Positions 34,760 to 42,497 of a stretch of 64,000 nucleotides of DNA are shown here, piece by piece. Origin of the DNA: AP-15 sp963812675. GTDB lineage: Bacteria > Pseudomonadota > Alphaproteobacteria > ATCC43930 > CGMCC-115725. Position numbers and translations under genes: made by a program. Under the pieces are notes generated by a model that saw only the letters and a list, made by a program, of their open reading frames with translations, ran no database searches and was not told the DNA's origin. Each line of letters starts with the position of its first letter. Positions within the stretch are counted from its first letter, which is position 1. The stretch is taken from NCBI GenBank assembly GCA_963812675.1, contig CAWEWR010000007.1:496001-560000 (forward strand), in the 5' to 3' direction.

Positions 34760-35722
34760 ATGGCGACGAAACCGTACATCATCGCGCTGGAGGAGCATTA
34801 CTTCGACCCTGAGGTGAAGCGGCACATCACCGGATTGGACATGACCAATGCGCCCCGGATCGTCGAGCGTCTCGACGATGTCGGCGAGTTGCGGCTGCGG
34901 GAAATGGACGAAGCCGGCATCGATTTGCAGGTCTTGTCGCACGCCAATCCGGGACTCCAGAAACTGGATGCCGAGACCGCGGTCGGGCTGGCGCGCGGTG
35001 CCAACGACCGGCTCTACGAAACAGTGCGGGCGCATCCCGACCGGTTCGCCGCTTTTGCTGCAATCCCCACTCCCGATCCGAAGGCTGCGGCCGACGAGCT
35101 GGAACGTTCTGTCACCAAGCTCGGCTTCAAGGGTGCGCTGGTGAACGGGCTGACGAACGGGCTGTTCCTCGACGACAAACAGTTCTGGCCGATTTTTGAG
35201 CGGGCAGAGGCGCTTGACGTGCCGCTCTACATGCATCCTTCGACCCCACATCCCGCGGTCATCGAGGCCTACTACAAGGACTATGTGGCGCAGTACCCTT
35301 CGCTGCTGCGCGCCGCCTGGGGCTTCACGGTTGAGACTGCAACGCAAGGCGTTCGTCTGGTGTTGAGTGGGGTGTTCGACGCCTATCCCGGTCTGAAAAT
35401 CATCCTCGGTCATCTCGGCGAGGGCCTGCCATTTTATCTCTGGCGCATCAACATGGGCCTGGCGCGAGACGGCAAGGGCGGCAAAGGCTTCCGCGACACC
35501 TTCTGCGAGCATTTCTACATTACGACGAGCGGCTTCTTCTCCGATCCCGCCTTGCTGTGCTGCGTCATGGAAATGGGGATCGACCGCATCCTCTTCTCGG
35601 TCGACTATCCTTTTGTCGACAACCCGCCGGGCACGAAGTGGACGGAAACCTTGCCGTTGTGCGCGGAAGACAAGGAGAAGCTGTTGAACGGCAATGCCAA
35701 GCGGTTGCTCAAAATCGAGTAG
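34760..35722 (+). CDS. Amidohydrolase-2 family, probable non-oxidative aromatic decarboxylase
   Basis: A protein of 320 residues in the amidohydrolase-related family that includes gamma-resorcylate and 2,3-dihydroxybenzoate decarboxylases. Metal and catalytic positions are present: ALEEHYFDP (a Glu-x-His start), PLYMHPSTPHP, ILGHLGEGLPFYLWR and FSVDYPF. These enzymes remove CO2 from hydroxybenzoates. The ATG at 34760 has GAGGAGG 4 bases upstream; the open frame before it overlaps the reductase end. The adjacent ferredoxin system supports an aromatic-compound pathway, an inference only. Confidence 0.85.
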   Translation: MATKPYIIALEEHYFDPEVKRHITGLDMTNAPRIVERLDDVGELRLREMDEAGIDLQVLSHANPGLQKLDAETAVGLARGANDRLYETVRAHPDRFAAFAAIPTPDPKAAADELERSVTKLGFKGALVNGLTNGLFLDDKQFWPIFERAEALDVPLYMHPSTPHPAVIEAYYKDYVAQYPSLLRAAWGFTVETATQGVRLVLSGVFDAYPGLKIILGHLGEGLPFYLWRINMGLARDGKGGKGFRDTFCEHFYITTSGFFSDPALLCCVMEMGIDRILFSVDYPFVDNPPGTKWTETLPLCAEDKEKLLNGNAKRLLKIE

Positions 35723-35873
35723 CGGCGCCGTTCCGAGGTTGGCTTGCGGGAGTTCAGCTTGGGCGCAACCGAAGAGCCTACCCTCAGCGCGCCCAATCGT
35801 TCAGAAGCCGTACGCGGTGCCAAATAGGACCCGCCGCTGCGGCCCTATTTTCGGGATCTGGAGCCGGCTGGGG

Positions 35874-36401
35874 TCAGCCGGCCGCCGCGGCGTGCTCTGA
35901 TTGCTCCCGCTGCGCCGATGCCGGCAGGTGCCAGCGCTGATCGCGGTTTTCGAGACGGCCAGCGCGCCGATGCCGTTGCAGTGCGATACCGAGGTGGTTC
36001 GGCCGAACCGTCATGCCGAATTCCCGCGACAAGTGGTTGAGGATGTCGTTCGCGGTCGCCCCATCGGGATGCGCCTTGACGGCCTGGAGAGTAGCATCGC
36101 TCAACGACACGCTCGCCGCCGCCTGCTGGCCGCCGCGCGCCCTACGCTGCGGCCCGGCTGCCGGGGCAGTTCTTGCCGGGGCAGTTCTTGTCGGGGCAGT
36201 TCTTGTCGGGGCAGTTCTTGTCGGGCGTCCTCGCCGCCGCCTTGAGGCCGTATCGGCACTGCCGCCGAATCGCGTCAAAACGCGTTCGGTGATCTCCAGT
36301 TCATTGAGCTGATCAGCCAGCTTTGTCCGTTCCGCCTCAATCCGCGCCAGCCGCTCGGAAACCCGCTGCTTTTCCTGCCCAATCTCGTCCAACGTCGCCA
36401 T
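35874..36401 (-). CDS. Coiled-coil protein with a TRTAP repeat linker and C-terminal winged-helix-like domain
   Basis: A protein of 175 residues, not in a named family known to me. Residues 1-42 form a charged coiled coil (EKQRVSERLARIEAERTKLA). A basic linker follows, with GRPTRTAPTRTAPTRTAP repeats (about residues 58-80). The C-terminal part, SDATLQAVKAHPDGATANDIL and GMTVRPNHLGIALQRHRRAG, looks like a small winged-helix domain. Proteins with this layout occur in rhizobia as hypothetical proteins, from memory. Binding of nucleic acid is plausible but inferred. Confidence 0.6.
   Translation of the reverse strand: MATLDEIGQEKQRVSERLARIEAERTKLADQLNELEITERVLTRFGGSADTASRRRRGRPTRTAPTRTAPTRTAPARTAPAAGPQRRARGGQQAAASVSLSDATLQAVKAHPDGATANDILNHLSREFGMTVRPNHLGIALQRHRRAGRLENRDQRWHLPASAQREQSEHAAAAG
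36166..36225. repeat. In-frame 15-bp tandem array, four copies
   Basis: GCAGTTCTTGTCGGG is repeated at 36166-36180, 36181-36195, 36196-36210 and 36211-36225; only the first copy differs, by one base (C for T). Each unit encodes five residues of the TRTAP linker on the minus strand. Copy number could vary by slippage without changing the frame. Confidence 0.9.
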
Positions 36402-37072
36402 CTGGTTTATCCCTCCTCGTCTCCCAATAGCGAGCCCTACACGCTATTGCACCGATATTCTCCGATAAATGGAGAATTAGCGCATCGAAAAAAGACCGCG
36501 TGCAAGAAATTATTACTGTTTGATGTCCGGGCCACCCGCTGGCCGCATTGAGATATTCAAGGCGGTGACCCCGAGCCGAAAGGGTGTCGAACCGATGGGG
36601 CTCAGGCCCGGGTACGAGATTCGCCGCCGATAATCTAGGCAAAGCAGACGAAAGAGCGTTCACAGCACGCGGTCGCACGCCTTCGAGCGACGCCTGTCGT
36701 GCCGTTTCATGGATGACGCGGCAGCAGTTCGACCATCGTGGCTTGCGCGATCCTGGTCGCGAAAATAGCCGCAATGGGCACCACATCGAGTCGAAATTTG
36801 GACGGCCCGCGCAGCTTCCTTTGGTTCAAGCATTTGTTCGAATGCCATCTAAATTTAAATCCTTTTATGCTCAGTCGGCAGAATCCCAGTGTCAGTAGGT
36901 TACCCATCATTCCCCTAACGAAGGAGGCCAGAGACCTTTTGCTTCAGCCTGCTGCTTCTGTTCAGGCCACGCGATGGACCATTGTCCCGCGGCCGTGAGT
37001 TGCGTTGACACTGCGGGGCCGGGTCGATCATGTTGCGCCGCCCCGACCACCGCCAGCCCACCCGGTGAAGTC
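36402..37072. other. Intergenic region ahead of dapD; no gene supported
   Basis: This gap of 671 bases separates the coiled-coil gene from dapD. Short frames exist but none resembles a family. It contains two inverted repeats near its left edge (36425-36477) and an AT-rich stretch around 36830-36860 that may hold the dapD promoter. Confidence 0.45.
36425..36477. promoter_or_regulatory. Two inverted repeats upstream of the coiled-coil gene
   Basis: The first is CAATAGCG (36425-36432) with CGCTATTG (36442-36449), a perfect 8-base stem with a 9-base spacer. The second is ATTCTCC (36457-36463) with GGAGAAT (36471-36477), a perfect 7-base stem with a 7-base spacer. They lie 24 to 76 bases before the gene start and could be operators or 5' UTR hairpins. 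Confidence 0.45.
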
Positions 37073-37930
37073 ATGACCGACGCCGATCTCGCCGCGACTA
37101 TCGATGCCGCCTGGGAAGACCGCGATACGCTCGGACCTCAAAGCCGAGGCGCCCATCGTGAGGCGGTCGAGGAGGCGCTCGATGGGCTCGATGCCGGACG
37201 AATGCGGGTCGCCGAGAAGGCGGCGCAGGGTTGGCAGGTCCATCAATGGCTCAAAAAGGCGGTATTGCTGTCGTTCCGCCTCAGCGACATGGTCGAGATC
37301 CCGGGCGGTCCGATCGACCCCGAGCGCGGTGCGGCGCGGTGGTGGGACAAGGTGCCGTCCAAATTCGCCGGATGGTCGTCGAACCGCTTCCGAGACGCCG
37401 GATTTCGCGCGGTGCCAGGATCGATCGTGCGCCACTCCGCCTATATTGCGCCGAACGTCGTTTTGATGCCGAGCTTTGTGAATGTCGGCGCCTATGTCGA
37501 TGCCGGCACAATGATCGACACCTGGGCGACGGTCGGCTCTTGCGCGCAGATCGGCAAGAATTGCCATCTCTCGGGGGGCGTCGGGATCGGCGGGGTCCTC
37601 GAGCCATTGCAGGCGGAGCCGGTCATCATCGAGGATAATTGCTTTATCGGGGCGCGCAGCGAGGTCGTCGAAGGAGTCATCGTCGAGACCGGCGCAGTGC
37701 TGGCGATGGGGACCTTTATTGGCGCCACGACCAAAATCGTCGACCGCGACACCGGCGAGATCCTGATGGGCCGCGTCCCTGCCTATTCGGTGGTCGTGCC
37801 CGGCTCGCTACCCGGCAAGGACTTGCGCGACGGCCGGCCGGGCCCGAGTCTTTATTGCGCGGTGATCGTCAAGAAAGTCGACGAAGGCACCCGCGCTCGG
37901 ACCTCGATCAACGAGCTGCTGCGGGAATGA
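37073..37930 (+). CDS. dapD: Tetrahydrodipicolinate N-succinyltransferase
   Basis: A protein of 285 residues, the usual DapD length. The N-terminal helical region (WEDRDTLGP) leads to a left-handed beta helix of hexapeptide repeats (for example APNVVLMPSFVNVGAYVDAG, then TWATVGSCAQIGKNCHLSGG) and a C-terminal segment with IVKKVDEGTRARTSINELLR. It transfers succinyl from succinyl-CoA in the lysine and meso-diaminopimelate pathway. The ATG at 37073 has GGTGAAG upstream; the open frame before it is not family-like. Its stop overlaps the dapE ATG by 4 bases. Confidence 0.95.
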   Translation: MTDADLAATIDAAWEDRDTLGPQSRGAHREAVEEALDGLDAGRMRVAEKAAQGWQVHQWLKKAVLLSFRLSDMVEIPGGPIDPERGAARWWDKVPSKFAGWSSNRFRDAGFRAVPGSIVRHSAYIAPNVVLMPSFVNVGAYVDAGTMIDTWATVGSCAQIGKNCHLSGGVGIGGVLEPLQAEPVIIEDNCFIGARSEVVEGVIVETGAVLAMGTFIGATTKIVDRDTGEILMGRVPAYSVVVPGSLPGKDLRDGRPGPSLYCAVIVKKVDEGTRARTSINELLRE

Positions 37931-39075
37931 GCGGGACGGCTCTCGACCCGGCGGAACTCGCCGCGGCGCTGATCCGCTGCCCGAGCGTCACCCCTAAGGA
38001 CGAGGGCGCGCTCGACCTCGTCGCGGCGGCACTGGAGAAACTGGGGTTCGACTGTCACCCACTCGTCTTTGGCGATATCAACAATCTTTATGCCCGCCGG
38101 GGCGATGGCCGGCCTAACCTGTGTTTCGCCGGCCATACCGACGTGGTGCCGACCGGGACGGCCGAAGCCTGGTCCTTCGATCCCTTCTCCGCGACCCTGC
38201 AGGACGGCGCGCTGTGTGGCCGCGGCGCAGTCGACATGAAGGGAGCGATCGCCGCGTTCATCGCAGCGGCCGGACGCTATCTCGACGAGCGCGGGCGGAA
38301 CTTCGCCGGATCGATCAGCCTGTTGATCACCGGGGACGAGGAGGGCGACGCCATCAACGGAACGCGCAAGGTGCTGGATTGGCTGGCGGAGCGCGGCGAG
38401 ACGATCGACGCCTGCCTCGTTGGCGAGCCGACCAGCGCGCAGCAGTTGGGCGATATGGTCAAGATCGGTCGCCGCGGCAGCATGACCGGCCGTCTGACGG
38501 TGCACGGGGTGCAGGGCCACACAGCCTACCCGCATCTCGCCGAAAATGCCGCCCATCGTCTCGTTGCAATGCTTCACGCGCTGACGGCGGCCGAATTGGA
38601 TCGCGGCTCCGAGCATTTCCAGCCTTCCACCCTGCAAATCTCCACGATCGACATTGGCAACCCGGCCGCCAACGTGATCCCGGCGACCGCGCGGGCGGTG
38701 TTCAACATTCGCTTCAACGATTGCTGGACGAGCGAGAAGCTCGAGCGCTGGCTCAGGCAGCGTCTCGATGAGGTCGGCGGGCGTTACGCGCTCGATATTT
38801 CAGTCAGCGGCGAAGCGTTTGTCGTTAGACCGGGTGTGCTCAGCGACTGCCTTGCCGAGGCGATCCGGCAAGTCACCGGAAGGATGCCCGAACTCAGCAC
38901 CACCGGCGGCACCTCCGACGCCCGGTTCATCCGGGCCCATTGTCCGGTCGCCGAATTCGGCCTCGTCGGATTGACGATGCACAAGGTGGACGAGCGCGTC
39001 GAGCTTTCGGACCTGAACGATCTTACGGCTATCTATCAGACCTTCCTCGATTTGTTCTTCGACCATTCCAAGTGA
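37927..39075 (+). CDS. dapE: Succinyl-diaminopimelate desuccinylase
   Basis: A protein of 382 residues of the M20 metallopeptidase family. Zinc and catalytic residues are in LCFAGHTDVVP, CGRGAVDMKG, ITGDEEGDAINGT (the Glu pair) and GLVGLTMHKVDERV; the dimerisation lid domain carries HGVQGHTAYPH. It removes succinate from N-succinyl-LL-diaminopimelate. It is translationally coupled to dapD through an ATGA overlap. The stop at 39075 is followed 35 bases later by a strong hairpin. Confidence 0.95.
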   Translation: MSGTALDPAELAAALIRCPSVTPKDEGALDLVAAALEKLGFDCHPLVFGDINNLYARRGDGRPNLCFAGHTDVVPTGTAEAWSFDPFSATLQDGALCGRGAVDMKGAIAAFIAAAGRYLDERGRNFAGSISLLITGDEEGDAINGTRKVLDWLAERGETIDACLVGEPTSAQQLGDMVKIGRRGSMTGRLTVHGVQGHTAYPHLAENAAHRLVAMLHALTAAELDRGSEHFQPSTLQISTIDIGNPAANVIPATARAVFNIRFNDCWTSEKLERWLRQRLDEVGGRYALDISVSGEAFVVRPGVLSDCLAEAIRQVTGRMPELSTTGGTSDARFIRAHCPVAEFGLVGLTMHKVDERVELSDLNDLTAIYQTFLDLFFDHSK

Positions 39076-39109
39076 TTGCCGCATATTCTGCCTATCGACG
39101 GTTAATTTA

Positions 39110-39286
39110 CCCTCTCCCCCTGCTGGCCGGGGGGAGAGGGTAGGATGAGGGGGGCCCACGAGACGGTTCGCGGCGCCGCCCACCTCACCCTCCCAACCCG
39201 GAGCCTGTCCTCGGGCCGCGCTCCGCGTGGACCCATGGGGGTTGGGCCCCTCCCTCTCCCCCCTAAAGGGCGGAGAGGGGCTTTCT
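39110..39286 (+). repeat. GC-rich intergenic palindromic element with terminator-like hairpins
   Basis: A hairpin with CCCTCTCCCCC (39110-39120) and GGGGGGAGAGGG (39129-39140) is followed by a long purine/pyrimidine-skewed stretch and by a second hairpin, CCCTCTCC against GGAGAGGG, ending near 39279 and followed by GCTTTCTT. This resembles the CTCCCC...GGGGAG repeats scattered in alphaproteobacterial genomes. The second hairpin with its T-rich end could terminate the dapDE transcript; the next gene starts 17 bases later. Confidence 0.6.
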
Positions 39287-39302
39287 TACTGGTGACCATC
39301 TG

Positions 39303-39878
39303 ATGCCGACGACGGCATGGCTGGAAGTTCGGCTGGCGATGCTTGGTGCGCTGCGACTGGCGCGCGGCGACCGCAGCGCGCTGGCGTGTTTCGACCGCTC
39401 GGTAGACGGGTTCTGGCGCTCGTTCCGGGCTGCCTTCATCAGCTACCCGCTCTATCTCGTGCTGCTCTCAATGCGCGTGACGGTCGCTGAATGGGAGACG
39501 TCCGGGGCCTTGTTGATCATCACAGTCGAGACGATTGCCTATATCATTGCCTGGACCGCGTTCCCGCTGCTGATGCTGATCGTGACGCAGCGGATCGGCC
39601 GGCCTCACCGCTTCTTCGACTTCATGGTCCCCTACAATTGGTCACAGTTGCCGCAGAGCGCGCTTTTTGTGCTGGTTGGGCTGGAAACCGAGAGCGGGGT
39701 GCTGGGCGCCCAACCGGCCCAGGCGATCGAGATCGCCGCCGCAATCGCCGTTCTCGTCTACGAGTGGTTCATCGCCCGCATCGCGCTCGATACGACCGCA
39801 GGGGCCGCGGTGTTCGTCGTCTTCGTCGACCTCCTGCTCGGGGTACTGATCAACCACGTCGCCGGCAGCCTCTACTGA
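39303..39878 (+). CDS. Integral membrane protein, function unknown
   Basis: A protein of 191 residues with about five hydrophobic spans, for example AAFISYPLYLVLLSMRVTV, LIITVETIAYIIAWTAFPLL and AVFVVFVDLLLGVLINHV. No soluble domain or known motif is seen beyond FFDFMVPYNWSQ between spans. It may belong to the Yip1-like group, but this is a guess from topology. The final 7 bases overlap the convergent glutathione peroxidase gene. Confidence 0.6.
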   Translation: MPTTAWLEVRLAMLGALRLARGDRSALACFDRSVDGFWRSFRAAFISYPLYLVLLSMRVTVAEWETSGALLIITVETIAYIIAWTAFPLLMLIVTQRIGRPHRFFDFMVPYNWSQLPQSALFVLVGLETESGVLGAQPAQAIEIAAAIAVLVYEWFIARIALDTTAGAAVFVVFVDLLLGVLINHVAGSLY

Positions 39879-40372
39879 GACCGCCGGGGCAGCAGCCGCT
39901 CGATTTCTGCGGTGATGCGGCCGTCCGTCGGCGCGACTTGCGCCGGCCACGCACCGGCGAGCTGGCCATCGGGTCCCACCAGATATTTGTGGAAGTTCCA
40001 GCGCGGCGCGCCGGCCTCGCCCAGGTTGTCCGCAACCCAGCGGTAGAACGGGTGCGCCTCGCCGCCGATGACCCGGCACTTTTCGGTCAACGGAAAGTCG
40101 ACTGCGTAATTCGTAGCGCAGAACTGCTTGATCTCGTCGGCCGAGCCCGGCTCCTGCCGGCCAAAGTCGTTGGACGGAACGCCAAGCACGATAAGGCCGC
40201 GATCGCGGTAGCGCTGCCACAAGGCTTCGAGATCGCTGTATTGCGGGGTGTACCCGCAAAACGAGGCCGTGTTGACGACGAGCACGGGCCGGCCGCGCCA
40301 GGCATCCAATGGCAGAATTTCGCCATCGATCGAAACGAACTGGAAGCGGAAGGCAGCTTCGGTTTCGGTCAT
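39872..40372 (-). CDS. Glutathione peroxidase family thiol peroxidase
   Basis: A protein of 166 residues with the family tetrad: peroxidatic Cys39 in NTASFCGYTPQY, Gln73 in SNDFGRQEPG, and Trp-Asn in PRWNFHKYLV. Cys replaces selenocysteine, as is normal in bacteria. It reduces hydroperoxides using thioredoxin or glutathione. The ATG at 40372 is chosen because the preceding 15 codons of open frame do not fit the family. It is convergent with the membrane protein gene and divergent from the LysE gene. Confidence 0.92.
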   Translation of the reverse strand: MTETEAAFRFQFVSIDGEILPLDAWRGRPVLVVNTASFCGYTPQYSDLEALWQRYRDRGLIVLGVPSNDFGRQEPGSADEIKQFCATNYAVDFPLTEKCRVIGGEAHPFYRWVADNLGEAGAPRWNFHKYLVGPDGQLAGAWPAQVAPTDGRITAEIERLLPRRSQ

Positions 40373-40429
40373 CGCGACCTCTGAGGGCTCGTAGGTTGCA
40401 GCAATGCCGAATAGCATAGCGCGACTTCG

Positions 40430-41089
40430 GTGACGGCGCAGCGGCGGGATTTCAGATTGCTTTTAGTATTCCTACTGAAGGGTATCGCCGTCGGCATTGT
40501 GATCGCCGTGCCGGTCGGCCCGGTCGGCGTCATGTGCGTCCGCCGGACGCTCTTCGAGGGCAAGAGGGCCGGCTTCGTCTCCGGGCTCGGCGCCGCGACG
40601 GCGGACGCGCTCTTCGGGTTCATCGCCGCATTCGGGCTGACTTTTGTTTCCGATTGGCTGATCGGCTATCATCAATGGCTGCGCGTGGCCGGCGGCTGCT
40701 ACCTGCTCTATGTCGGCGGCTCCGCATTGCTCGCCGAACCCCAAGCCAAGCAATCCTCCGAACCCGATACCGAGGGCCTGCTGCGGGACTTTCTATCGAC
40801 ATTCGCGTTGACCTTGACCAACCCGATCACGATCCTGGCCTTCCTCGGCATCTTTTCCGCGCTCGGCCTCAGCGGCGCCGACGCCACCTTCGGTCGCGCA
40901 GCAATGATGGTGCTTGGGGTGTGGCTTGGTTCGCTGCTGTGGTGGCTGGCGCTGACCTTCGGGCTCGGATCGCTGTTCCGCTCCTTCGAAGCGCGTCACC
41001 TGAATTCGATCAACCGCGCCTCGGGGACCATTCTGCTGCTGTCCGGGGCAGGGCTGCTCGCTGCTCCGCTGATCGCGCATATGAGCTGA
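40430..41089 (+). CDS. LysE/RhtB-family amino-acid exporter
   Basis: A protein of 219 residues with six predicted spans and the LysE start pattern GIVIAVPVGPVGVMCVRRTL, followed by SGLGAATADALFGFIAAFGL and TLTNPITILAFLGIFSALG. The family exports amino acids or other small molecules by proton exchange. It begins with GTG at 40430. The substrate cannot be read from the sequence. Confidence 0.85.
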   Translation: MTAQRRDFRLLLVFLLKGIAVGIVIAVPVGPVGVMCVRRTLFEGKRAGFVSGLGAATADALFGFIAAFGLTFVSDWLIGYHQWLRVAGGCYLLYVGGSALLAEPQAKQSSEPDTEGLLRDFLSTFALTLTNPITILAFLGIFSALGLSGADATFGRAAMMVLGVWLGSLLWWLALTFGLGSLFRSFEARHLNSINRASGTILLLSGAGLLAAPLIAHMS

Positions 41090-41122
41090 CGCCGCCGAGC
41101 GTCGGCTACGGGAGACGATTGC

Positions 41123-41749
41123 ATGGTTTACCTGCCGCCCGCCTTCACCGAAAAGCGCCCGGAAGTTTTGATGGACCACATCGAGCAGTACGATTTCGGC
41201 CTGCTCGTCAGCCATGGCAGCGCGGGGCTCGTGGCGGGCCACATCCCTTTCCTGATCGAGCGCGACGGCGAGCGGCTGCACCTACATGGCCACCTCGCCC
41301 GCCCCAACCCGCAAGTCGCCGATCTCGCGCGAGGCGGCGAGGTGCTGGCGATTTTCCACGGGCCGCACGCCTACATCTCGCCCAAGTGGTATGCGACTGG
41401 CCCGAGTGTGCCGACCTGGAACTACGTCGATGTGCATGCTTATGGAATGGTGCAGCTGGTCGAGGATGCCGAATGGCTGCGTCGGTTTCTGGTCCGTCTG
41501 TCGGAACGTCACGAGGCCCGCAATCCGGTAGCGTGGCGAATGCCGGATCTCCCCGAGGCCTATGTTGAGGCCATGCTGAAGGGCATCATCGGGCTCGACA
41601 TCGCCGTCACTCGGCTTGAAGGCAAATACAAGCTGAGCCAGAACCGCCCGGCGGCCGACCGCCCCGGCGTCATCGCCGCGCTGGAAGCGCAGAGCGATCA
41701 CGATGCCCGCACGGTCGCTAAACTGATGCGTGACCGCGAGCCGGTTTGA
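41123..41749 (+). CDS. PaiB-like FMN-binding protein
   Basis: A protein of 208 residues of the PaiB family: a split-barrel flavin-binding fold with MVYLPPAFTEKRPEVLMDHI at the start, HLHGHLARPNPQ, and HAYISPKWYATGPSVPTWNYV. Members are called negative transcriptional regulators from work on Bacillus PaiB, but the biochemical role is not settled. It is 33 bases after the LysE gene on the same strand, so the two may be co-transcribed. Confidence 0.87.
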   Translation: MVYLPPAFTEKRPEVLMDHIEQYDFGLLVSHGSAGLVAGHIPFLIERDGERLHLHGHLARPNPQVADLARGGEVLAIFHGPHAYISPKWYATGPSVPTWNYVDVHAYGMVQLVEDAEWLRRFLVRLSERHEARNPVAWRMPDLPEAYVEAMLKGIIGLDIAVTRLEGKYKLSQNRPAADRPGVIAALEAQSDHDARTVAKLMRDREPV

Positions 41750-41794
41750 GATTGCATTTTCTACGGTCCTTTATGCATCCGAGCGCGGGAGACG

Positions 41795-42355
41795 TCAGTC
41801 GGGTTCCCCGCGCGACAGCGCCTCGACCGCTGCGACATCGGGGCAGGCGAGCACCGCCTCGGCCACTCGGCGGCTGAAGCCCGCTCGCGCAAACGCGCCG
41901 AGCTCGCGTGGAAGGTCGGCTGCAGATCGCCGGAATGGCCCGAGCCGGCGCCGCCGGGCGAAGACACAGGCCGCCGCGAGATCCGGGTCGGGCTCCTCGG
42001 CCCGCAGACCCGACACGGCATCGGCCACATCGGCGGCCAGCACTCCCTTCGCCGCCAGCCGGGCCCGCATCGCGCGCATCAACTCGCCGCGGCGATGCAG
42101 CGATCGCACCCGCGCGGCGGCGTAAGCCGCATCGTCGAGCAGCCCCGATTCCAGGTAACGCGCTACGAGCGCGTCGATCAGCGCTACCGCCGTCGGCACG
42201 GCTTCGGGAGCGCGCCGGCGCACCCGTCGCGTCAGCACCCGCCGCAGGTTCTCGGCTGAACTGGCATAGCGCCCGAGATAGTGGAGGGCCCAACGCTCGA
42301 GGACATCGGGTCCTACTTCACTATCCTCCACCTTTGGGCCCCATCGCTGGTTCAC
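41795..42355 (-). CDS. recX: RecX regulatory protein
   Basis: A protein of 186 residues built of three-helix repeats as in RecX: ERWALHYLGRYASSAENLRRVLTRR, then VALIDALVARYLESGLLDDAAYAAARV, then ELMRAMRARLAAKGV. RecX binds and restrains RecA filaments. Unusually, recA is not adjacent. The start is a GTG at 42355. It is divergent from the drug exporter. Confidence 0.82.
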   Translation of the reverse strand: MNQRWGPKVEDSEVGPDVLERWALHYLGRYASSAENLRRVLTRRVRRRAPEAVPTAVALIDALVARYLESGLLDDAAYAAARVRSLHRRGELMRAMRARLAAKGVLAADVADAVSGLRAEEPDPDLAAACVFARRRRLGPFRRSAADLPRELGAFARAGFSRRVAEAVLACPDVAAVEALSRGEPD

Positions 42356-42497
42356 TATCGGCTATGGTTCTCTCGCCCTACAGGTGTCAACCGCAAGCGG
42401 CAAAAAGCCGTAAAGAACCGAGCATCCCAGGCTGAGCGAGACGAGCCACCTCTCCGACACCACGCGGAGGCCACGCCTCAGGATCATTATCCCGCTG

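Noticed and set aside
36738..36998. Plus-strand open frame of 86 residues before dapD
   Set aside because: No ribosome binding site, no family resemblance and mixed composition; not supported as a gene.
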